Shown here piece after piece: positions 7,967 to 15,948 of a DNA stretch of 34,139 nucleotides. The stretch's first letter is position 1; each line of letters starts with the position of its first letter. This DNA comes from Rhodospirillaceae bacterium (GTDB lineage Bacteria; Pseudomonadota; Alphaproteobacteria; CACIAM-22H2), in contig JAIXXA010000098.1 in the NCBI GenBank assembly GCA_027490975.1, positions 1-34,139 on the forward strand. The letters are read 5' to 3'. The notes under the pieces were generated by a model. That model was not told the origin of the DNA, did not search any database, and saw only the letters and a program-made list of their open reading frames with translations. Both the position numbers and the translations under genes were made by a program.

Positions 7967-10018
7967 ATGGCTGAACCAGCCAACATCGAAGCAAAGCCGG
8001 CAGGCGAAGCCGCCCCGCAGGGCGCTGCCCTTGCGGGCGGCGGCGTGCCGCTCGGCAATCGCTTCCAGATATTCCCCGCCATTCCGATCCCGGACATGTC
8101 GACGCCGACCGTGCGCGCTTTTTCGGCCACCGACACGCGCGACGACGGCGTGCCGCGCGTGGCTCTCATCTGCAGCAGCGATCTGCCGCCGCGCCTCGAG
8201 ATGGCCAAGGCCCTCAAGACCGTCGACCGGCCGGGCCTCTTGCGGCTCTACGATTTCGACCTCGTGAACTGGCCCGGCAGCAGGGGCAAGCGGCTGGCGC
8301 TCATCTACGACTTCCCCGAGGGCGGGCCTTTGTGGGCGGGCAAGGGCCCGCGCGAAGCGTGGACCGGGGCCAAGATCGTGAGCCACATCCTGGGTCCGCT
8401 CGCCACGGGTTTGAGCGAACTCTTCGTGCGCAACGTCACGCACCGCGCCCTGCGGCCGCAGAATCTGTTCTGGCTCGACGAGGCGCGCACGCGCGTGGTG
8501 ATGGGACCGTGCCTGCAGGCCCCGCCCGGCTTCGACCAGCCGCCCGCGTTCGAGCCGCTGGCGGGCGCCATGACCGATCCCGAGGGGCGCGGCAACGGCA
8601 CGCGCGCCGACGACATGTTCGCGCTCGGCATGACGCTGATGGCGTTCGCGCAAGGCACGCTGCCGGGGGCGGGCCTCGATCCGGACGAAGCGATCTACCG
8701 GCGCATCGACACGAACTCGTTCGACACCTTCGCCGATCTCAACAAGCTGCCGCCGGTGCTGATGGACATGCTGCGCGGCCTCCTCAACGACTGGGAGCCG
8801 GATCGCTGGACGATCGAGCATGTGCGCGGCTGGCTCGAAGGCAAGCGCCAGCAGATTCCAAGCACCGCCCCGCAGATGTCGCGCGCGGCGCAGGGCTACA
8901 AATTCGGCAAGCGCGAGCACAAGAACGCGCGCACGCTTGCGCATGCGATGGGGCGCAATTTCGAAGCGGCCGCGCGCGAGCTGCGCAACGGGGCGATCCC
9001 GATGTGGGTGCGCGCGTCGCTCGGCGAACAGAAGCTCCACGACCGTCTGATGGCCGCCGTCAACGAATCGACCGGCGATACGAACGCCACCTACAACGAC
9101 GCCACGATCGTCGGGCGCGCCTGCGTGATCCTCGATCCGATGGCGCCCGTGCGCTTCCGCGGCCACAGCGTCACGGCGGACGGCTTCGGGCCCGCCCTTG
9201 CGGCCGCAATGCGCAAGCCCGGCAACGGGCCGATTTTCACCGATCTCATCCGCTCGCGCGTTCTCGGCAGCTGGGCGCATTTCTACAAACTTGCCGGCGG
9301 CAAGAATCTGCCGGCCAACAGCATCCTCGACCGCCTCGGGCGCTGGGTCGAGGATCCGGCCCCCGGCAACGGCATCGAGCGTTGCCTCTACGAGCTCAAT
9401 CCCAATCTGCCGTGCTTTTCGGAGCTTGCGGCCGGCATGTGGGTCTCGGAGCCCGAGCACGTGCTCGAAGCGCTCGAATTGTCGGCCGGGGCCGACCGCA
9501 AGCCGGTCGACCGGCACATCGCGGCGTTTCTGGCGTCGCACGCCGGCGCCAATTCGGGCCAGATCAAAGCGCTGATGAATCCCGAACAGGTCGATGCCCA
9601 TGGCGGCCTGTCGATCGTGAAGTTGCTGGCCGATCTGCAGGAGAAATTCGGGCCGCCTTCGGTGCCGCGCCTCACCGCGTGGTGTGCGGGCCTCGTGCGC
9701 CAGTTCGTCGACACGATCCGCAATCTGCCGCTGCGCACGCTGCAGCTCGAGCAGCTCAACAAGGTCTCCGAAGAGGGCGATCTCAAGAAGCTGCTCGAGC
9801 TCGTCGACAACGAAAAGATGCGCGATGCCGATGCGCGCGCTTTCGAGAACGCCAAGGAAGCCTATGCGAGCGCGGTGTTCGAGATCGGCGAGCTCAAGGG
9901 CGGCGGCAAGATCCGCACCACGCTCGCCGTCCACGCCGGCAAAGAGGCGGCGGCCCTTACGGCCGCGAGCCTGTCGGGCGTGGTCGGTATCGGCTCGCTG
10001 CTGCTGAGGCTCATGTGA
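7967..10018 (+). CDS. Pseudokinase-like protein with hydrophobic C-terminal tail
   Basis: A 683-residue protein. Residues about 30-290 follow the layout of a Ser/Thr kinase fold: a hinge-like LALIYDFPEGGPL, then THRALRPQN (158-166) at the catalytic loop, and GTRADDMFALGMTLMAFAQG (211-230) at the helix F region. Every catalytic residue is missing: no glycine loop, VALIC (65-69) instead of VAIK, HRA instead of HRD, and MGP (179-181) in place of DFG. Residues 300-650 are mostly helical and match no family I recognise. The last 22 residues (AALTAASLSGVVGIGSLLLR) form a single hydrophobic segment, suggesting a tail anchor. Its stop overlaps the start of a membrane protein gene, so the pair are probably partners. 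It is most likely a membrane-tethered scaffold or sensor, not an active kinase. Confidence 0.8.
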   Translation: MAEPANIEAKPAGEAAPQGAALAGGGVPLGNRFQIFPAIPIPDMSTPTVRAFSATDTRDDGVPRVALICSSDLPPRLEMAKALKTVDRPGLLRLYDFDLVNWPGSRGKRLALIYDFPEGGPLWAGKGPREAWTGAKIVSHILGPLATGLSELFVRNVTHRALRPQNLFWLDEARTRVVMGPCLQAPPGFDQPPAFEPLAGAMTDPEGRGNGTRADDMFALGMTLMAFAQGTLPGAGLDPDEAIYRRIDTNSFDTFADLNKLPPVLMDMLRGLLNDWEPDRWTIEHVRGWLEGKRQQIPSTAPQMSRAAQGYKFGKREHKNARTLAHAMGRNFEAAARELRNGAIPMWVRASLGEQKLHDRLMAAVNESTGDTNATYNDATIVGRACVILDPMAPVRFRGHSVTADGFGPALAAAMRKPGNGPIFTDLIRSRVLGSWAHFYKLAGGKNLPANSILDRLGRWVEDPAPGNGIERCLYELNPNLPCFSELAAGMWVSEPEHVLEALELSAGADRKPVDRHIAAFLASHAGANSGQIKALMNPEQVDAHGGLSIVKLLADLQEKFGPPSVPRLTAWCAGLVRQFVDTIRNLPLRTLQLEQLNKVSEEGDLKKLLELVDNEKMRDADARAFENAKEAYASAVFEIGELKGGGKIRTTLAVHAGKEAAALTAASLSGVVGIGSLLLRLM

Positions 10019-10512
10019 TGGCCAAGATGGCGAAGCCCAAGGCGAAGAAATCCGGCCAGCGCAGCCCGATGATGCTCGCCACGGCCGGCGTGGGCGTGCT
10101 CGCGATCCTCGGCTGGCTCGGCTTCAACGTGCCGTGGCTGTGCGTGTACATGGTCGGCGGCTTTCTGCCGACGATCGCGGCCTATCTCAGCGATCCGTCG
10201 CGCCAGAAGTTCGCCACGATCGCCGTCGGCACGCTGAGTGCGGGCGCGATGCTGCCCTTCCTGCTCGACGGGCTTGCGGGTGCCGGGCGCACCGGCGGGC
10301 GCGAGATCTTGGGCAATGCTTACGCATGGATCTCGGTCTATATCGCGGCGAGCTTCGCCTATGCGCTGTGCTGGCTCTTTCCGATCGTCGTGAACATCAC
10401 GTACGAAAACCGCGCCCAGGCGCGCATCCGCATGCTCGAGCGGCGCAAAACCATGCTGGAAGCCGAATGGGGCGAGTCTGTGCGCGGCGAGGAAGACAAG
10501 CTGCCGCGCTGA
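10018..10512 (+). CDS. Polytopic membrane protein coupled to the pseudokinase
   Basis: A 164-residue protein of no family I recognise. The N-terminus is Lys-rich (MAKMAKPKAKKSGQ), followed by about four hydrophobic segments near 18-36, 38-55, 65-83 and 101-127. The C-terminus (about 130-162) is charged and probably helical (RIRMLERRKTMLEAEWGESV) and should lie in the cytosol by the positive-inside rule. Its ATG overlaps the pseudokinase stop as TGATG, with no room for independent initiation, so translation depends on the upstream gene and the products are likely made in fixed proportion. The gene ends 18 bp from the convergent rpoH. The two proteins plausibly form a membrane complex. Confidence 0.78.
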   Translation: MAKMAKPKAKKSGQRSPMMLATAGVGVLAILGWLGFNVPWLCVYMVGGFLPTIAAYLSDPSRQKFATIAVGTLSAGAMLPFLLDGLAGAGRTGGREILGNAYAWISVYIAASFAYALCWLFPIVVNITYENRAQARIRMLERRKTMLEAEWGESVRGEEDKLPR

Positions 10513-10530
10513 GCGCAGGCGAGCGGCCCC

Positions 10531-11400
10531 TCAGCCGCCGCTTGCAATGCCCGCTTTGACCGCGCGCTGCAGCTTTTCGAAGGCGCGCACTTCGATCTGG
10601 CGCACGCGTTCGCGGCTGATGCCGTATTTCTGGCTCAGATCCTCGAGCGTGGCGGGCTCTTCGGAAAGGCGCCGTTCCACGAGGATCGTGCGCTCGCGCG
10701 CATTGAGCTGGGCGAGCGCCTTTTCGAGCAGCTTGTGCCGGCGCGCCGATTCCTGGCTCTCGGCGAGCCGCGTTTCCTGGCTTTCGCCCTCGTCCACGAG
10801 CCAGTCCTGCCACTCGCCTTCGAAATCGCCGCGCACGGGCGCGTTCAGCGAATGGTCGGGGGCGGCCAAGCGCCGGTTCATCTGGATCACGTCCTGCTCG
10901 GGCACTTGCAGGTCGGTCGCGATCTTGGTCACGATCTCGGGCCGCAGATCGCCCTCGTCAAGCTGGCGCATCTGGCCTTTGAGCTTGCGCAGATTGAAGA
11001 ACAGCTTCTTCTGCGCCGCCGTGGTGCCCATTTTGACCAGCGACCAGGAATGCAGGATGTATTCTTGGATTGCCGCCCGGATCCACCACATGGCGTAGGT
11101 CGCCAGGCGAAAACCGCGCTCGGGTTCGAAGCGTTTGACGGCCTGCATCATGCCAACATTGCCCTCCGAAATGAGCTCGGCCACCGGCAAGCCGTAGCCG
11201 CGATAGCCCATCGCGATCTTGGCCACGAGGCGCAGATGCGAGGTCACGAGGCGGTGGGCGGCGGCCGCGTCTTCGCGTTCACGCCAGGCTTTCGCCAGCA
11301 TGTATTCTTCGTCCTGCTCGAGCATCGGAAACTTGCGTATCTCCTGGAGATAGCGCTGCAAGTTTCCGTCCGAGCCTGGCGCTGGTATCTGCGCACGCAA
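10531..11400 (-). CDS. rpoH: RNA polymerase heat-shock sigma factor (sigma-32)
   Basis: A 289-residue group 3-like sigma-70 family member. Region 2 contains LVTSHLRLVAKIAMGYRGYG and FRLATYAMWWIRAAIQEYI (2.3/2.4). The RpoH box QKKLFFNLRKLK (130-141) separates this factor from other sigma factors. Region 4 ends with the helix-turn-helix TLEDLSQKYGISRERVRQIE. It directs RNA polymerase to chaperone and protease genes. The start appears to be TTG at 11400: no upstream ATG, GTG or TTG exists in frame, the next Met is too far inside, and AAGGGGG lies 8-9 bases before the TTG. The leader carries three 12-bp repeats. It lies downstream of rluD on the same strand and may have its own promoter in that gap. 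Confidence 0.93.
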   Translation of the reverse strand: MRAQIPAPGSDGNLQRYLQEIRKFPMLEQDEEYMLAKAWREREDAAAAHRLVTSHLRLVAKIAMGYRGYGLPVAELISEGNVGMMQAVKRFEPERGFRLATYAMWWIRAAIQEYILHSWSLVKMGTTAAQKKLFFNLRKLKGQMRQLDEGDLRPEIVTKIATDLQVPEQDVIQMNRRLAAPDHSLNAPVRGDFEGEWQDWLVDEGESQETRLAESQESARRHKLLEKALAQLNARERTILVERRLSEEPATLEDLSQKYGISRERVRQIEVRAFEKLQRAVKAGIASGG

Positions 11401-11436
11401 CCGCTTGCCCCCTTCGGCGCCCCCGTCGATGCCCCC
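11401..11436 (-). repeat. Three 12-bp direct repeats before the rpoH start
   Basis: On the minus strand GGGGGC recurs with a 12-bp period (GGGGGCATCGAC, GGGGGCGCCGAA, GGGGGCAAGCGG), the last unit ending at the TTG start. The frame is open through the repeats (as GGID-GGAE-GGKR) but has no start codon upstream. The third repeat probably supplies the ribosome site, so there are three SD-like purine runs in series. Confidence 0.55.
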
Positions 11437-11468
11437 GTTCGCAGGGCACCGTTTTGCCGTACGCGATC

Positions 11469-12467
11469 TTACCCTTTGCCGCCGCGCATGCCTAGCGACG
11501 CTGCGGCTCGTCGCAAACGTTCGGCGAAGGCCGCAAGATCGGGCGCGATCGCGCGTTCGAAACGCAGCGGTCTATCGTCGTGGGGGTGAGCAAATCCAAG
11601 CACGAACGCATCCAGCGCCTGGCGGCCGAACGACGCGATTTCGGCGTCGAGCGCGTTCGCGCACCGCGACGCTTTGCGTCCGTAGATACCGTCGCCCGCA
11701 AGCGGACAGCCGATCGCGGTCAGATGCACGCGAATCTGATGCGTGCGCCCCGTGGCCAGGCGGCATTGGACCAAGGCCGCGCGATCGGAAAAACGTTCGA
11801 GCGTGCGGTAATGTGTTCGGGCGGCCTTGCCGCCGCTGCGCACGATCGCCATGCGCTTGCGGTTGCCGGGATCGCGGCCGATGGCCCCTTCGATGTCGCC
11901 CTCGGACGGGCGCGGCACGCCGCGCACGATCGCGGCATAAAGCCGCTCGACCGTATGGCTTGCGAACTGTGCCGCCAGATGGCGATGGGCGGCGTCGGTC
12001 TTGGCGGCGACCATGAGGCCGCTTGTGTCTTTGTCGAGCCGATGCACGATGCCGGGCCGTTCGACGCCGCCGATCCCCGACAGCGAGCCCGCGCAATGGG
12101 CGAGCAGCGCGTTCACGAGCGTGCCGTCGGCATTGCCGGGGGCCGGATGCACGACGAGGCCGGCCGGCTTGTCGATCACGATCAGGTGCGCGTCTTCGTA
12201 GACCACGTCGAGGGCGATGTTCTGCGCTTCCTGGCGTGCGGGGGTGGCGTCCGGCAAGGCAAGTTCGAGCGTTTCGCCTGCTTTGACCTTGTGCGACGGC
12301 TCCGTTATCGTCGCGCCGTCGATGCGCGCATGGCCTTCTTCGATCAGCGCTTTGAGGCGGCTGCGCGACAGCGTTGCGCCGTGCAGCACGACAAGCGCAC
12401 GGTCGAGCCGCGTGCCGGCCAGATCGTCGGGCACGGGCGCTGAAAAGAGGGTCGGCGCTGCGTTCAT
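11469..12467 (-). CDS. rluD: 23S rRNA pseudouridine synthase, RluD type
   Basis: A 332-residue pseudouridine synthase of the RluA/RluC/RluD family. An N-terminal S4 RNA-binding domain (about 17-75, RLDRALVVLHGATLSRSRLK) is followed by the catalytic domain with GIVHRLDKDTSGLMVAAKT (139-157); Asp145 is the catalytic nucleophile. Later motifs VERLYAAIVRG and TGRTHQIRVHL are typical. The S4 domain and length favour RluD, which modifies helix 69 of 23S rRNA, although RluC-like specificity is not excluded. The ATG at 12467 was chosen because family similarity begins there; the frame is open farther upstream only as a shadow of the opposite gene. It is divergent from the small membrane protein gene and upstream of rpoH. 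Confidence 0.9.
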   Translation of the reverse strand: MNAAPTLFSAPVPDDLAGTRLDRALVVLHGATLSRSRLKALIEEGHARIDGATITEPSHKVKAGETLELALPDATPARQEAQNIALDVVYEDAHLIVIDKPAGLVVHPAPGNADGTLVNALLAHCAGSLSGIGGVERPGIVHRLDKDTSGLMVAAKTDAAHRHLAAQFASHTVERLYAAIVRGVPRPSEGDIEGAIGRDPGNRKRMAIVRSGGKAARTHYRTLERFSDRAALVQCRLATGRTHQIRVHLTAIGCPLAGDGIYGRKASRCANALDAEIASFGRQALDAFVLGFAHPHDDRPLRFERAIAPDLAAFAERLRRAAASLGMRGGKG

Positions 12468-12506
12468 CTGCTGTTTGGTACCTGAAGCGAGGTCTTGAAT
12501 CCACCC

Positions 12507-12848
12507 ATGCGCGCGTTGAAAGCCGTCGTTCTGTCGCTGGGGGCCTTGTGCGTCGCCGCCTTCGGCGTTCTGGTCTATCTGGTCGTGGCCGGCATCGGCG
12601 GCAAGGAGGCTTCGGCCCCGCAAGCCGCCCCTTCGGCAATTGCCGCCGCCGCCCCGCCTTTGGCGGGCCTGCGCTGGAACGATCTGTCGCTGGGCCAGCC
12701 TGCGGGTACCCGCATCGTCGGCGTGTCGGCGTCCGGCGGCTTGCTTGCGATCCATGTCGAAGCGCCGGGCGGGACGGGCAGCATTCTGCTGGTCGATCCG
12801 GCGAGCGGCCAGTTGCGCGGCCGCATTCTGCCGGGAACAAATCCATGA
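12507..12848 (+). CDS. Small membrane-anchored protein next to rluD
   Basis: A 113-residue protein with one N-terminal transmembrane segment (ALKAVVLSLGALCVAAFGVL, about 3-27) and a periplasmic part after an Ala/Pro-rich linker (35-55). The outer domain has short strands (TRIVGVSASGGLLAIHVEAP) resembling a small beta-rich or propeller-like fragment. It recalls the short proteins often encoded beside rluD in alphaproteobacteria (DUF6476-like, from memory). The ATG at 12507 is preferred over a TTG at 12495 because GAAGCGAGG lies 14 bases before the ATG but almost touches the TTG. The stop overlaps the aldolase start as ATGA. Confidence 0.68.
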   Translation: MRALKAVVLSLGALCVAAFGVLVYLVVAGIGGKEASAPQAAPSAIAAAAPPLAGLRWNDLSLGQPAGTRIVGVSASGGLLAIHVEAPGGTGSILLVDPASGQLRGRILPGTNP

Positions 12849-13903
12849 ATTTTGCGTCCGACAATACGGCCCCCGTCCATCCAAAGATCATGGCGGCCCT
12901 CGACGCCGCCAATTCGGGCCATGCGATGGCCTACGGCAGCGACGCGATCGCCAAGCGGCTCGACAAACATTTCGCCGATTTGTTCGAACGGCCTTGCGCG
13001 GTGTTTCCCGTGGCCACGGGGACGGCCGCCAATTCGCTGGCGCTGGCCGCGATGGCCCCGCCCTGGGGGGCGGTCTATTGCCATCCGGACGCGCACATCA
13101 ACACCGACGAATGCGGGGCGCCGGAGTTCTATACGGGCGGGGCAAAGCTCGTCGGCATTCAAGGGGCAAACGGCAAGATCGATGCGCAGACGCTTGGCGC
13201 CGCGCTTGCCGGTGCCCGCCGCATCGGCGTGCATCAGGTGCAGCCGGCCGCCGTGTCGATCACCAACGCGACCGAGGTGGGCACGGTCTACGCGGTGTCC
13301 GAAATCGCGGCGTTGGCCGAGATCGCGCATCGCGCCGATCTCAAATTCCATCTCGACGGGGCGCGCTTTGCCAATGCGCTTGTGCACCAAGGGGCTTCGC
13401 CGGCGGAAGCGACGTGGCGCGCCGGCGTGGATATCCTGTCGTTCGGCGCCACCAAAAACGGCTGCATGGCCGCCGAAGCGATCGTGGTGTTCGACGCGGC
13501 CCTCGCCGAGACGATCGCGCTGCGCCGCAAGCGCGCGGGCCATCTTTTTTCGAAGATGCGCTATCTCGCGGCCCAGCTCGAAGCCTATCTGGCCGACGAT
13601 CTGTGGCTCGCAATGGCGCGCCACGCCAATGCGCTGGCGCAGCGCCTGGCACATGCGTTGGCGGCAATTCCGGGCGCCAAGCTCGCGCACAAGGTCGAAG
13701 CCAACGAGATCTTCGTCGAACTGCCCGAAGCCGCGATCGGGGCCCTCGAACAGGCGGGCTTTGCCGTCTATCGCTGGAACGGCCCGGGGACACAGTTGCT
13801 GCGCCTGGTCGTGTCGTGGTCGTCGCGCCTGGAAGACGCCGACCGCCTCGCCGCAACGGCGCTTGCCGCCACCGCCCTTGCTGAAGCCCCGCGTATCGGC
13901 TAA
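12845..13903 (+). CDS. ltaE: Low-specificity L-threonine aldolase
   Basis: A 352-residue fold-type I PLP enzyme of the beta-eliminating lyase/threonine aldolase family, cleaving L-threonine or L-allo-threonine to glycine and acetaldehyde. FASDNTAPVHPKIMAAL (3-19) is the typical opening with the Ser/Asp/Asn contacts. HLDGARFANAL (169-179) provides Asp171 for the cofactor nitrogen, and SFGATKNGCMAAEA has Lys204 as the Schiff-base residue. The start overlaps the small membrane protein by four bases, implying coupled translation. The gene ends 19 bp before tRNA-Glu. Glycine production here is chemically close to the serine pathway of serC-serA, but nothing shows shared regulation. Confidence 0.9.
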   Translation: MNFASDNTAPVHPKIMAALDAANSGHAMAYGSDAIAKRLDKHFADLFERPCAVFPVATGTAANSLALAAMAPPWGAVYCHPDAHINTDECGAPEFYTGGAKLVGIQGANGKIDAQTLGAALAGARRIGVHQVQPAAVSITNATEVGTVYAVSEIAALAEIAHRADLKFHLDGARFANALVHQGASPAEATWRAGVDILSFGATKNGCMAAEAIVVFDAALAETIALRRKRAGHLFSKMRYLAAQLEAYLADDLWLAMARHANALAQRLAHALAAIPGAKLAHKVEANEIFVELPEAAIGALEQAGFAVYRWNGPGTQLLRLVVSWSSRLEDADRLAATALAATALAEAPRIG

Positions 13904-13922
13904 GCCCTAACGCGCGTGCAAG

Positions 13923-13998
13923 GTCCCCATCGTCTAGAGGCCTAGGACGGCACCCTCTCACGGTGCAGACCGGGGTTCGAATCCCCGTGGGGACGCCA
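13923..13998 (+). tRNA. tRNA-Glu (anticodon CTC)
   Basis: A complete 76-nt cloverleaf. The acceptor stem GTCCCCA (13923-13929) pairs with TGGGGAC (13988-13994), followed by discriminator G and encoded CCA. The anticodon stem GCACC/GGTGC (13950-13954 and 13962-13966) encloses loop CTCTCAC with anticodon CTC at 13957-13959. The T arm is CGGGG-TTCGAAT-CCCCG. It reads GAG codons, which are frequent in this GC-rich genome. Confidence 0.96.
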
Positions 13999-14047
13999 GC
14001 GCTGCGCGGGCCGAATCGCAACCACCTCGATACCGAGATTTCGAGTG

Positions 14048-15031
14048 ATGCAAGAACTTGTCGCCGCCGACAGCGTCGAAATCCAGGTTCTGGTCGACAA
14101 CGCGACCGACGGCCTTTCGTCGAATCCGCCGTTCGTCGAAGGCGAAATGGCCTTCCACTGGCGCAATGGCATGAAGGTTCTCGCGGGGAACTGCCTGTGC
14201 TGCGCTGCGCACGGGCTTTCCTGCCTCGTCAAAGTGCGCAAGGGGCGGCGCGTTCGCACCTTGCTGTTCGACACCGGACCCGATCCGCTCGTCTTTTCGC
14301 GCAATTCGCGGCTGCTGAAAGTCGATTTCGCCGCGATCGACGCGCTGATGCTGTCGCATGGCCATTTCGACCATGGCGGCGGCATTCTCAAAGCGCTCGA
14401 TCTGATTGCAAGCGCCGGCGGCAAGTCCGCGATACCCGTCCACATGCATCCGGGCATGTTCGCGCGGCGCGCCGTACGCGCAGCGGACGGCACGATGCGC
14501 CAGTTGCGCGACGTACCCAAACCGGCCGCGATCGCCAAACGCGGCGGCCGGGCGATCCTGAGCCGCGAAGCCTATGCGGCCCTGGACGGGTTCTTCTGGA
14601 TATCCGGCGAGATACCGCGCGTGACGCCGTTCGAGCGCGGCATGCCGGGCCAGCATCGGCGGACGAAGAACGGCGGCTGGGAACTCGACGAAGCGCTGGT
14701 GGACGAGCGTGCGCTTTATGTGGATGTGGCCGGATTGGGCTTGGTCGTGCTCAGTGCGTGCTCGCATGCCGGCATCGTCAACGTGCTGCGGCACGCGCGC
14801 GCGCGATTTCCCGACCGGCCGATCCATTGCGCCATGGGCGGCTTCCATCTTGCCGGCGCGAACGAGGCCCTCGTGCCGCAGACAGTGGCGGCGCTGCAGA
14901 CGTTTGCACCGCGCTACGTTGCGGCAGGGCATTGCGCGGGCTGGCGCGCGATGTCCGCACTCGCGGCAGGTTTCGGCGAGCAGGCGATGGCGCCGTTGGC
15001 CGTGGGCATACGCTTCACCTCCGCCGCCTAG
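14048..15031 (+). CDS. MBL-fold metallohydrolase
   Basis: A 327-residue metallo-beta-lactamase-fold protein. The metal site SHGHFDHGGG supplies His104, His106, Asp108 and His109; a later His comes from SACSHAGIVN (about 239-248), and MGGFHLAGA resembles the final metal-binding His region. The overall pattern, with a long N-terminal part containing NCLCCAAHGLSCLV, fits the branch loosely annotated as dihydropterin-aminobenzene phosphate synthase (Tm0207-like), whose real substrates are mostly unknown. A GTG at 14045 immediately precedes the ATG at 14048; either could be used. It begins 50 bp after tRNA-Glu. The run of cysteines in its N-terminal part is notable. Confidence 0.82.
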   Translation: MQELVAADSVEIQVLVDNATDGLSSNPPFVEGEMAFHWRNGMKVLAGNCLCCAAHGLSCLVKVRKGRRVRTLLFDTGPDPLVFSRNSRLLKVDFAAIDALMLSHGHFDHGGGILKALDLIASAGGKSAIPVHMHPGMFARRAVRAADGTMRQLRDVPKPAAIAKRGGRAILSREAYAALDGFFWISGEIPRVTPFERGMPGQHRRTKNGGWELDEALVDERALYVDVAGLGLVVLSACSHAGIVNVLRHARARFPDRPIHCAMGGFHLAGANEALVPQTVAALQTFAPRYVAAGHCAGWRAMSALAAGFGEQAMAPLAVGIRFTSAA

Positions 15032-15052
15032 TGCTGCGGCACCGCGATGGGC

Positions 15053-15883
15053 TTACGCGCCGAGCTCGTCCGAGCGCACGAAAAACGCCTTCAATACCGT
15101 CGTGCCGAAGCTGTTCGACAGCGGCACGTCGGCAGCGTCGCGGCCCCGGCCGATCAGCACGCGACCGATGCGCGGGCGGTTGTGGCGCGCGTCGAAAACG
15201 TACCATCGGTGCCCGAGATAGACTTCGAACCACGCGCTGAAATCCATCGGTGCGGGATCGCGCGGCACGCCGATGTCGCCGAGATAGCCGGTGCAGTAGC
15301 GCGCGGGGATGTTCATGCAGCGGCACAGCGCCACCGCCAGATGCGCGAAATCGCGGCACACGCCCGTGCGCTCGCCGTACACGTCGAACGCCGATTTCGT
15401 GGCGCGCGCCTGCATGTAGTCGAAGCGGATATGGTCGTGCACGAAATCGCAGATCGCCTGCACGCGCGCCCAGCCGGGCTGCACAGGGCCGAACAGCGAC
15501 CATGCGATCTCGGACAGCTTGTCGGTCTCGCAGTAGCGGCTGCCGAGCAGAAACACGAGCAGCTCGGCCGGCAGGTCCGAAACCGGTATCTCGGCCGCGA
15601 ACGGTGCGACCGCGTCCGCGTCGCCCGCGCAGACGATCGTCGCGTCGGCCGTCATGCGGAACGTCCCTGCCGGTGCGGTCAGACGCGTGCACAGATTGCC
15701 GAAACCGTCGAGATAGGTCTGCAGCGGCACGGCTGGATAGGTTGCGATGAAATCGGGCACCACGAGATCGCCCGCCAACGACGGATGCACGCGCAGCATC
15801 AGCAGAAGCGGCGTGGCCTGCGCGCATTCGTAGGCGATGTCGTAGCCGAGGCGGATCTGCACGGGACCTCCAATCCGTGCCAT
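15053..15883 (-). CDS. Transglutaminase-like family protein
   Basis: A 276-residue protein with an N-terminal beta-rich domain (RLGYDIAYECAQATPLLLML) and a transglutaminase-like (papain-fold) core. Cys176 in ERTGVCRDFAHLAVALCR is the expected nucleophile and Asp231 (YVFDARHNRPRIG) the third triad member. The triad His, usually at the start of HAWFEVYL, is Ser216 here (MDFSAWFEVYL). The nearby His234 in DARHN might substitute, or the protein may be inactive, although similar DFSAWFE forms may exist in alphaproteobacterial relatives. Such proteins act as cysteine proteases or amidases. I chose the ATG at 15883 because the added upstream residues are Arg/Pro-rich and lack family features. It converges with the MBL gene, with 21 bp between stops. 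Confidence 0.83.
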   Translation of the reverse strand: MARIGGPVQIRLGYDIAYECAQATPLLLMLRVHPSLAGDLVVPDFIATYPAVPLQTYLDGFGNLCTRLTAPAGTFRMTADATIVCAGDADAVAPFAAEIPVSDLPAELLVFLLGSRYCETDKLSEIAWSLFGPVQPGWARVQAICDFVHDHIRFDYMQARATKSAFDVYGERTGVCRDFAHLAVALCRCMNIPARYCTGYLGDIGVPRDPAPMDFSAWFEVYLGHRWYVFDARHNRPRIGRVLIGRGRDAADVPLSNSFGTTVLKAFFVRSDELGA

Positions 15884-15948
15884 CCTACGCTCTATCGCGG
15901 CCGCGCGGCGATCTATCGGACGGGGCGGCGCGAACGGCGGCGGCGCGA

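Noticed and set aside
7886..9934. A 682-codon minus-strand open frame opposite the pseudokinase gene
   Set aside because: I checked it because the pseudokinase is unfamiliar. The plus frame has coherent hydrophobic and kinase-like patterns and coupling to the next gene; the minus frame has shadow composition.
8332..10017. Upstream extension of the 164-residue membrane protein frame through the pseudokinase gene
   Set aside because: The extension is Arg-rich shadow sequence; the ATG at 10018 overlapping the stop gives a clean start.
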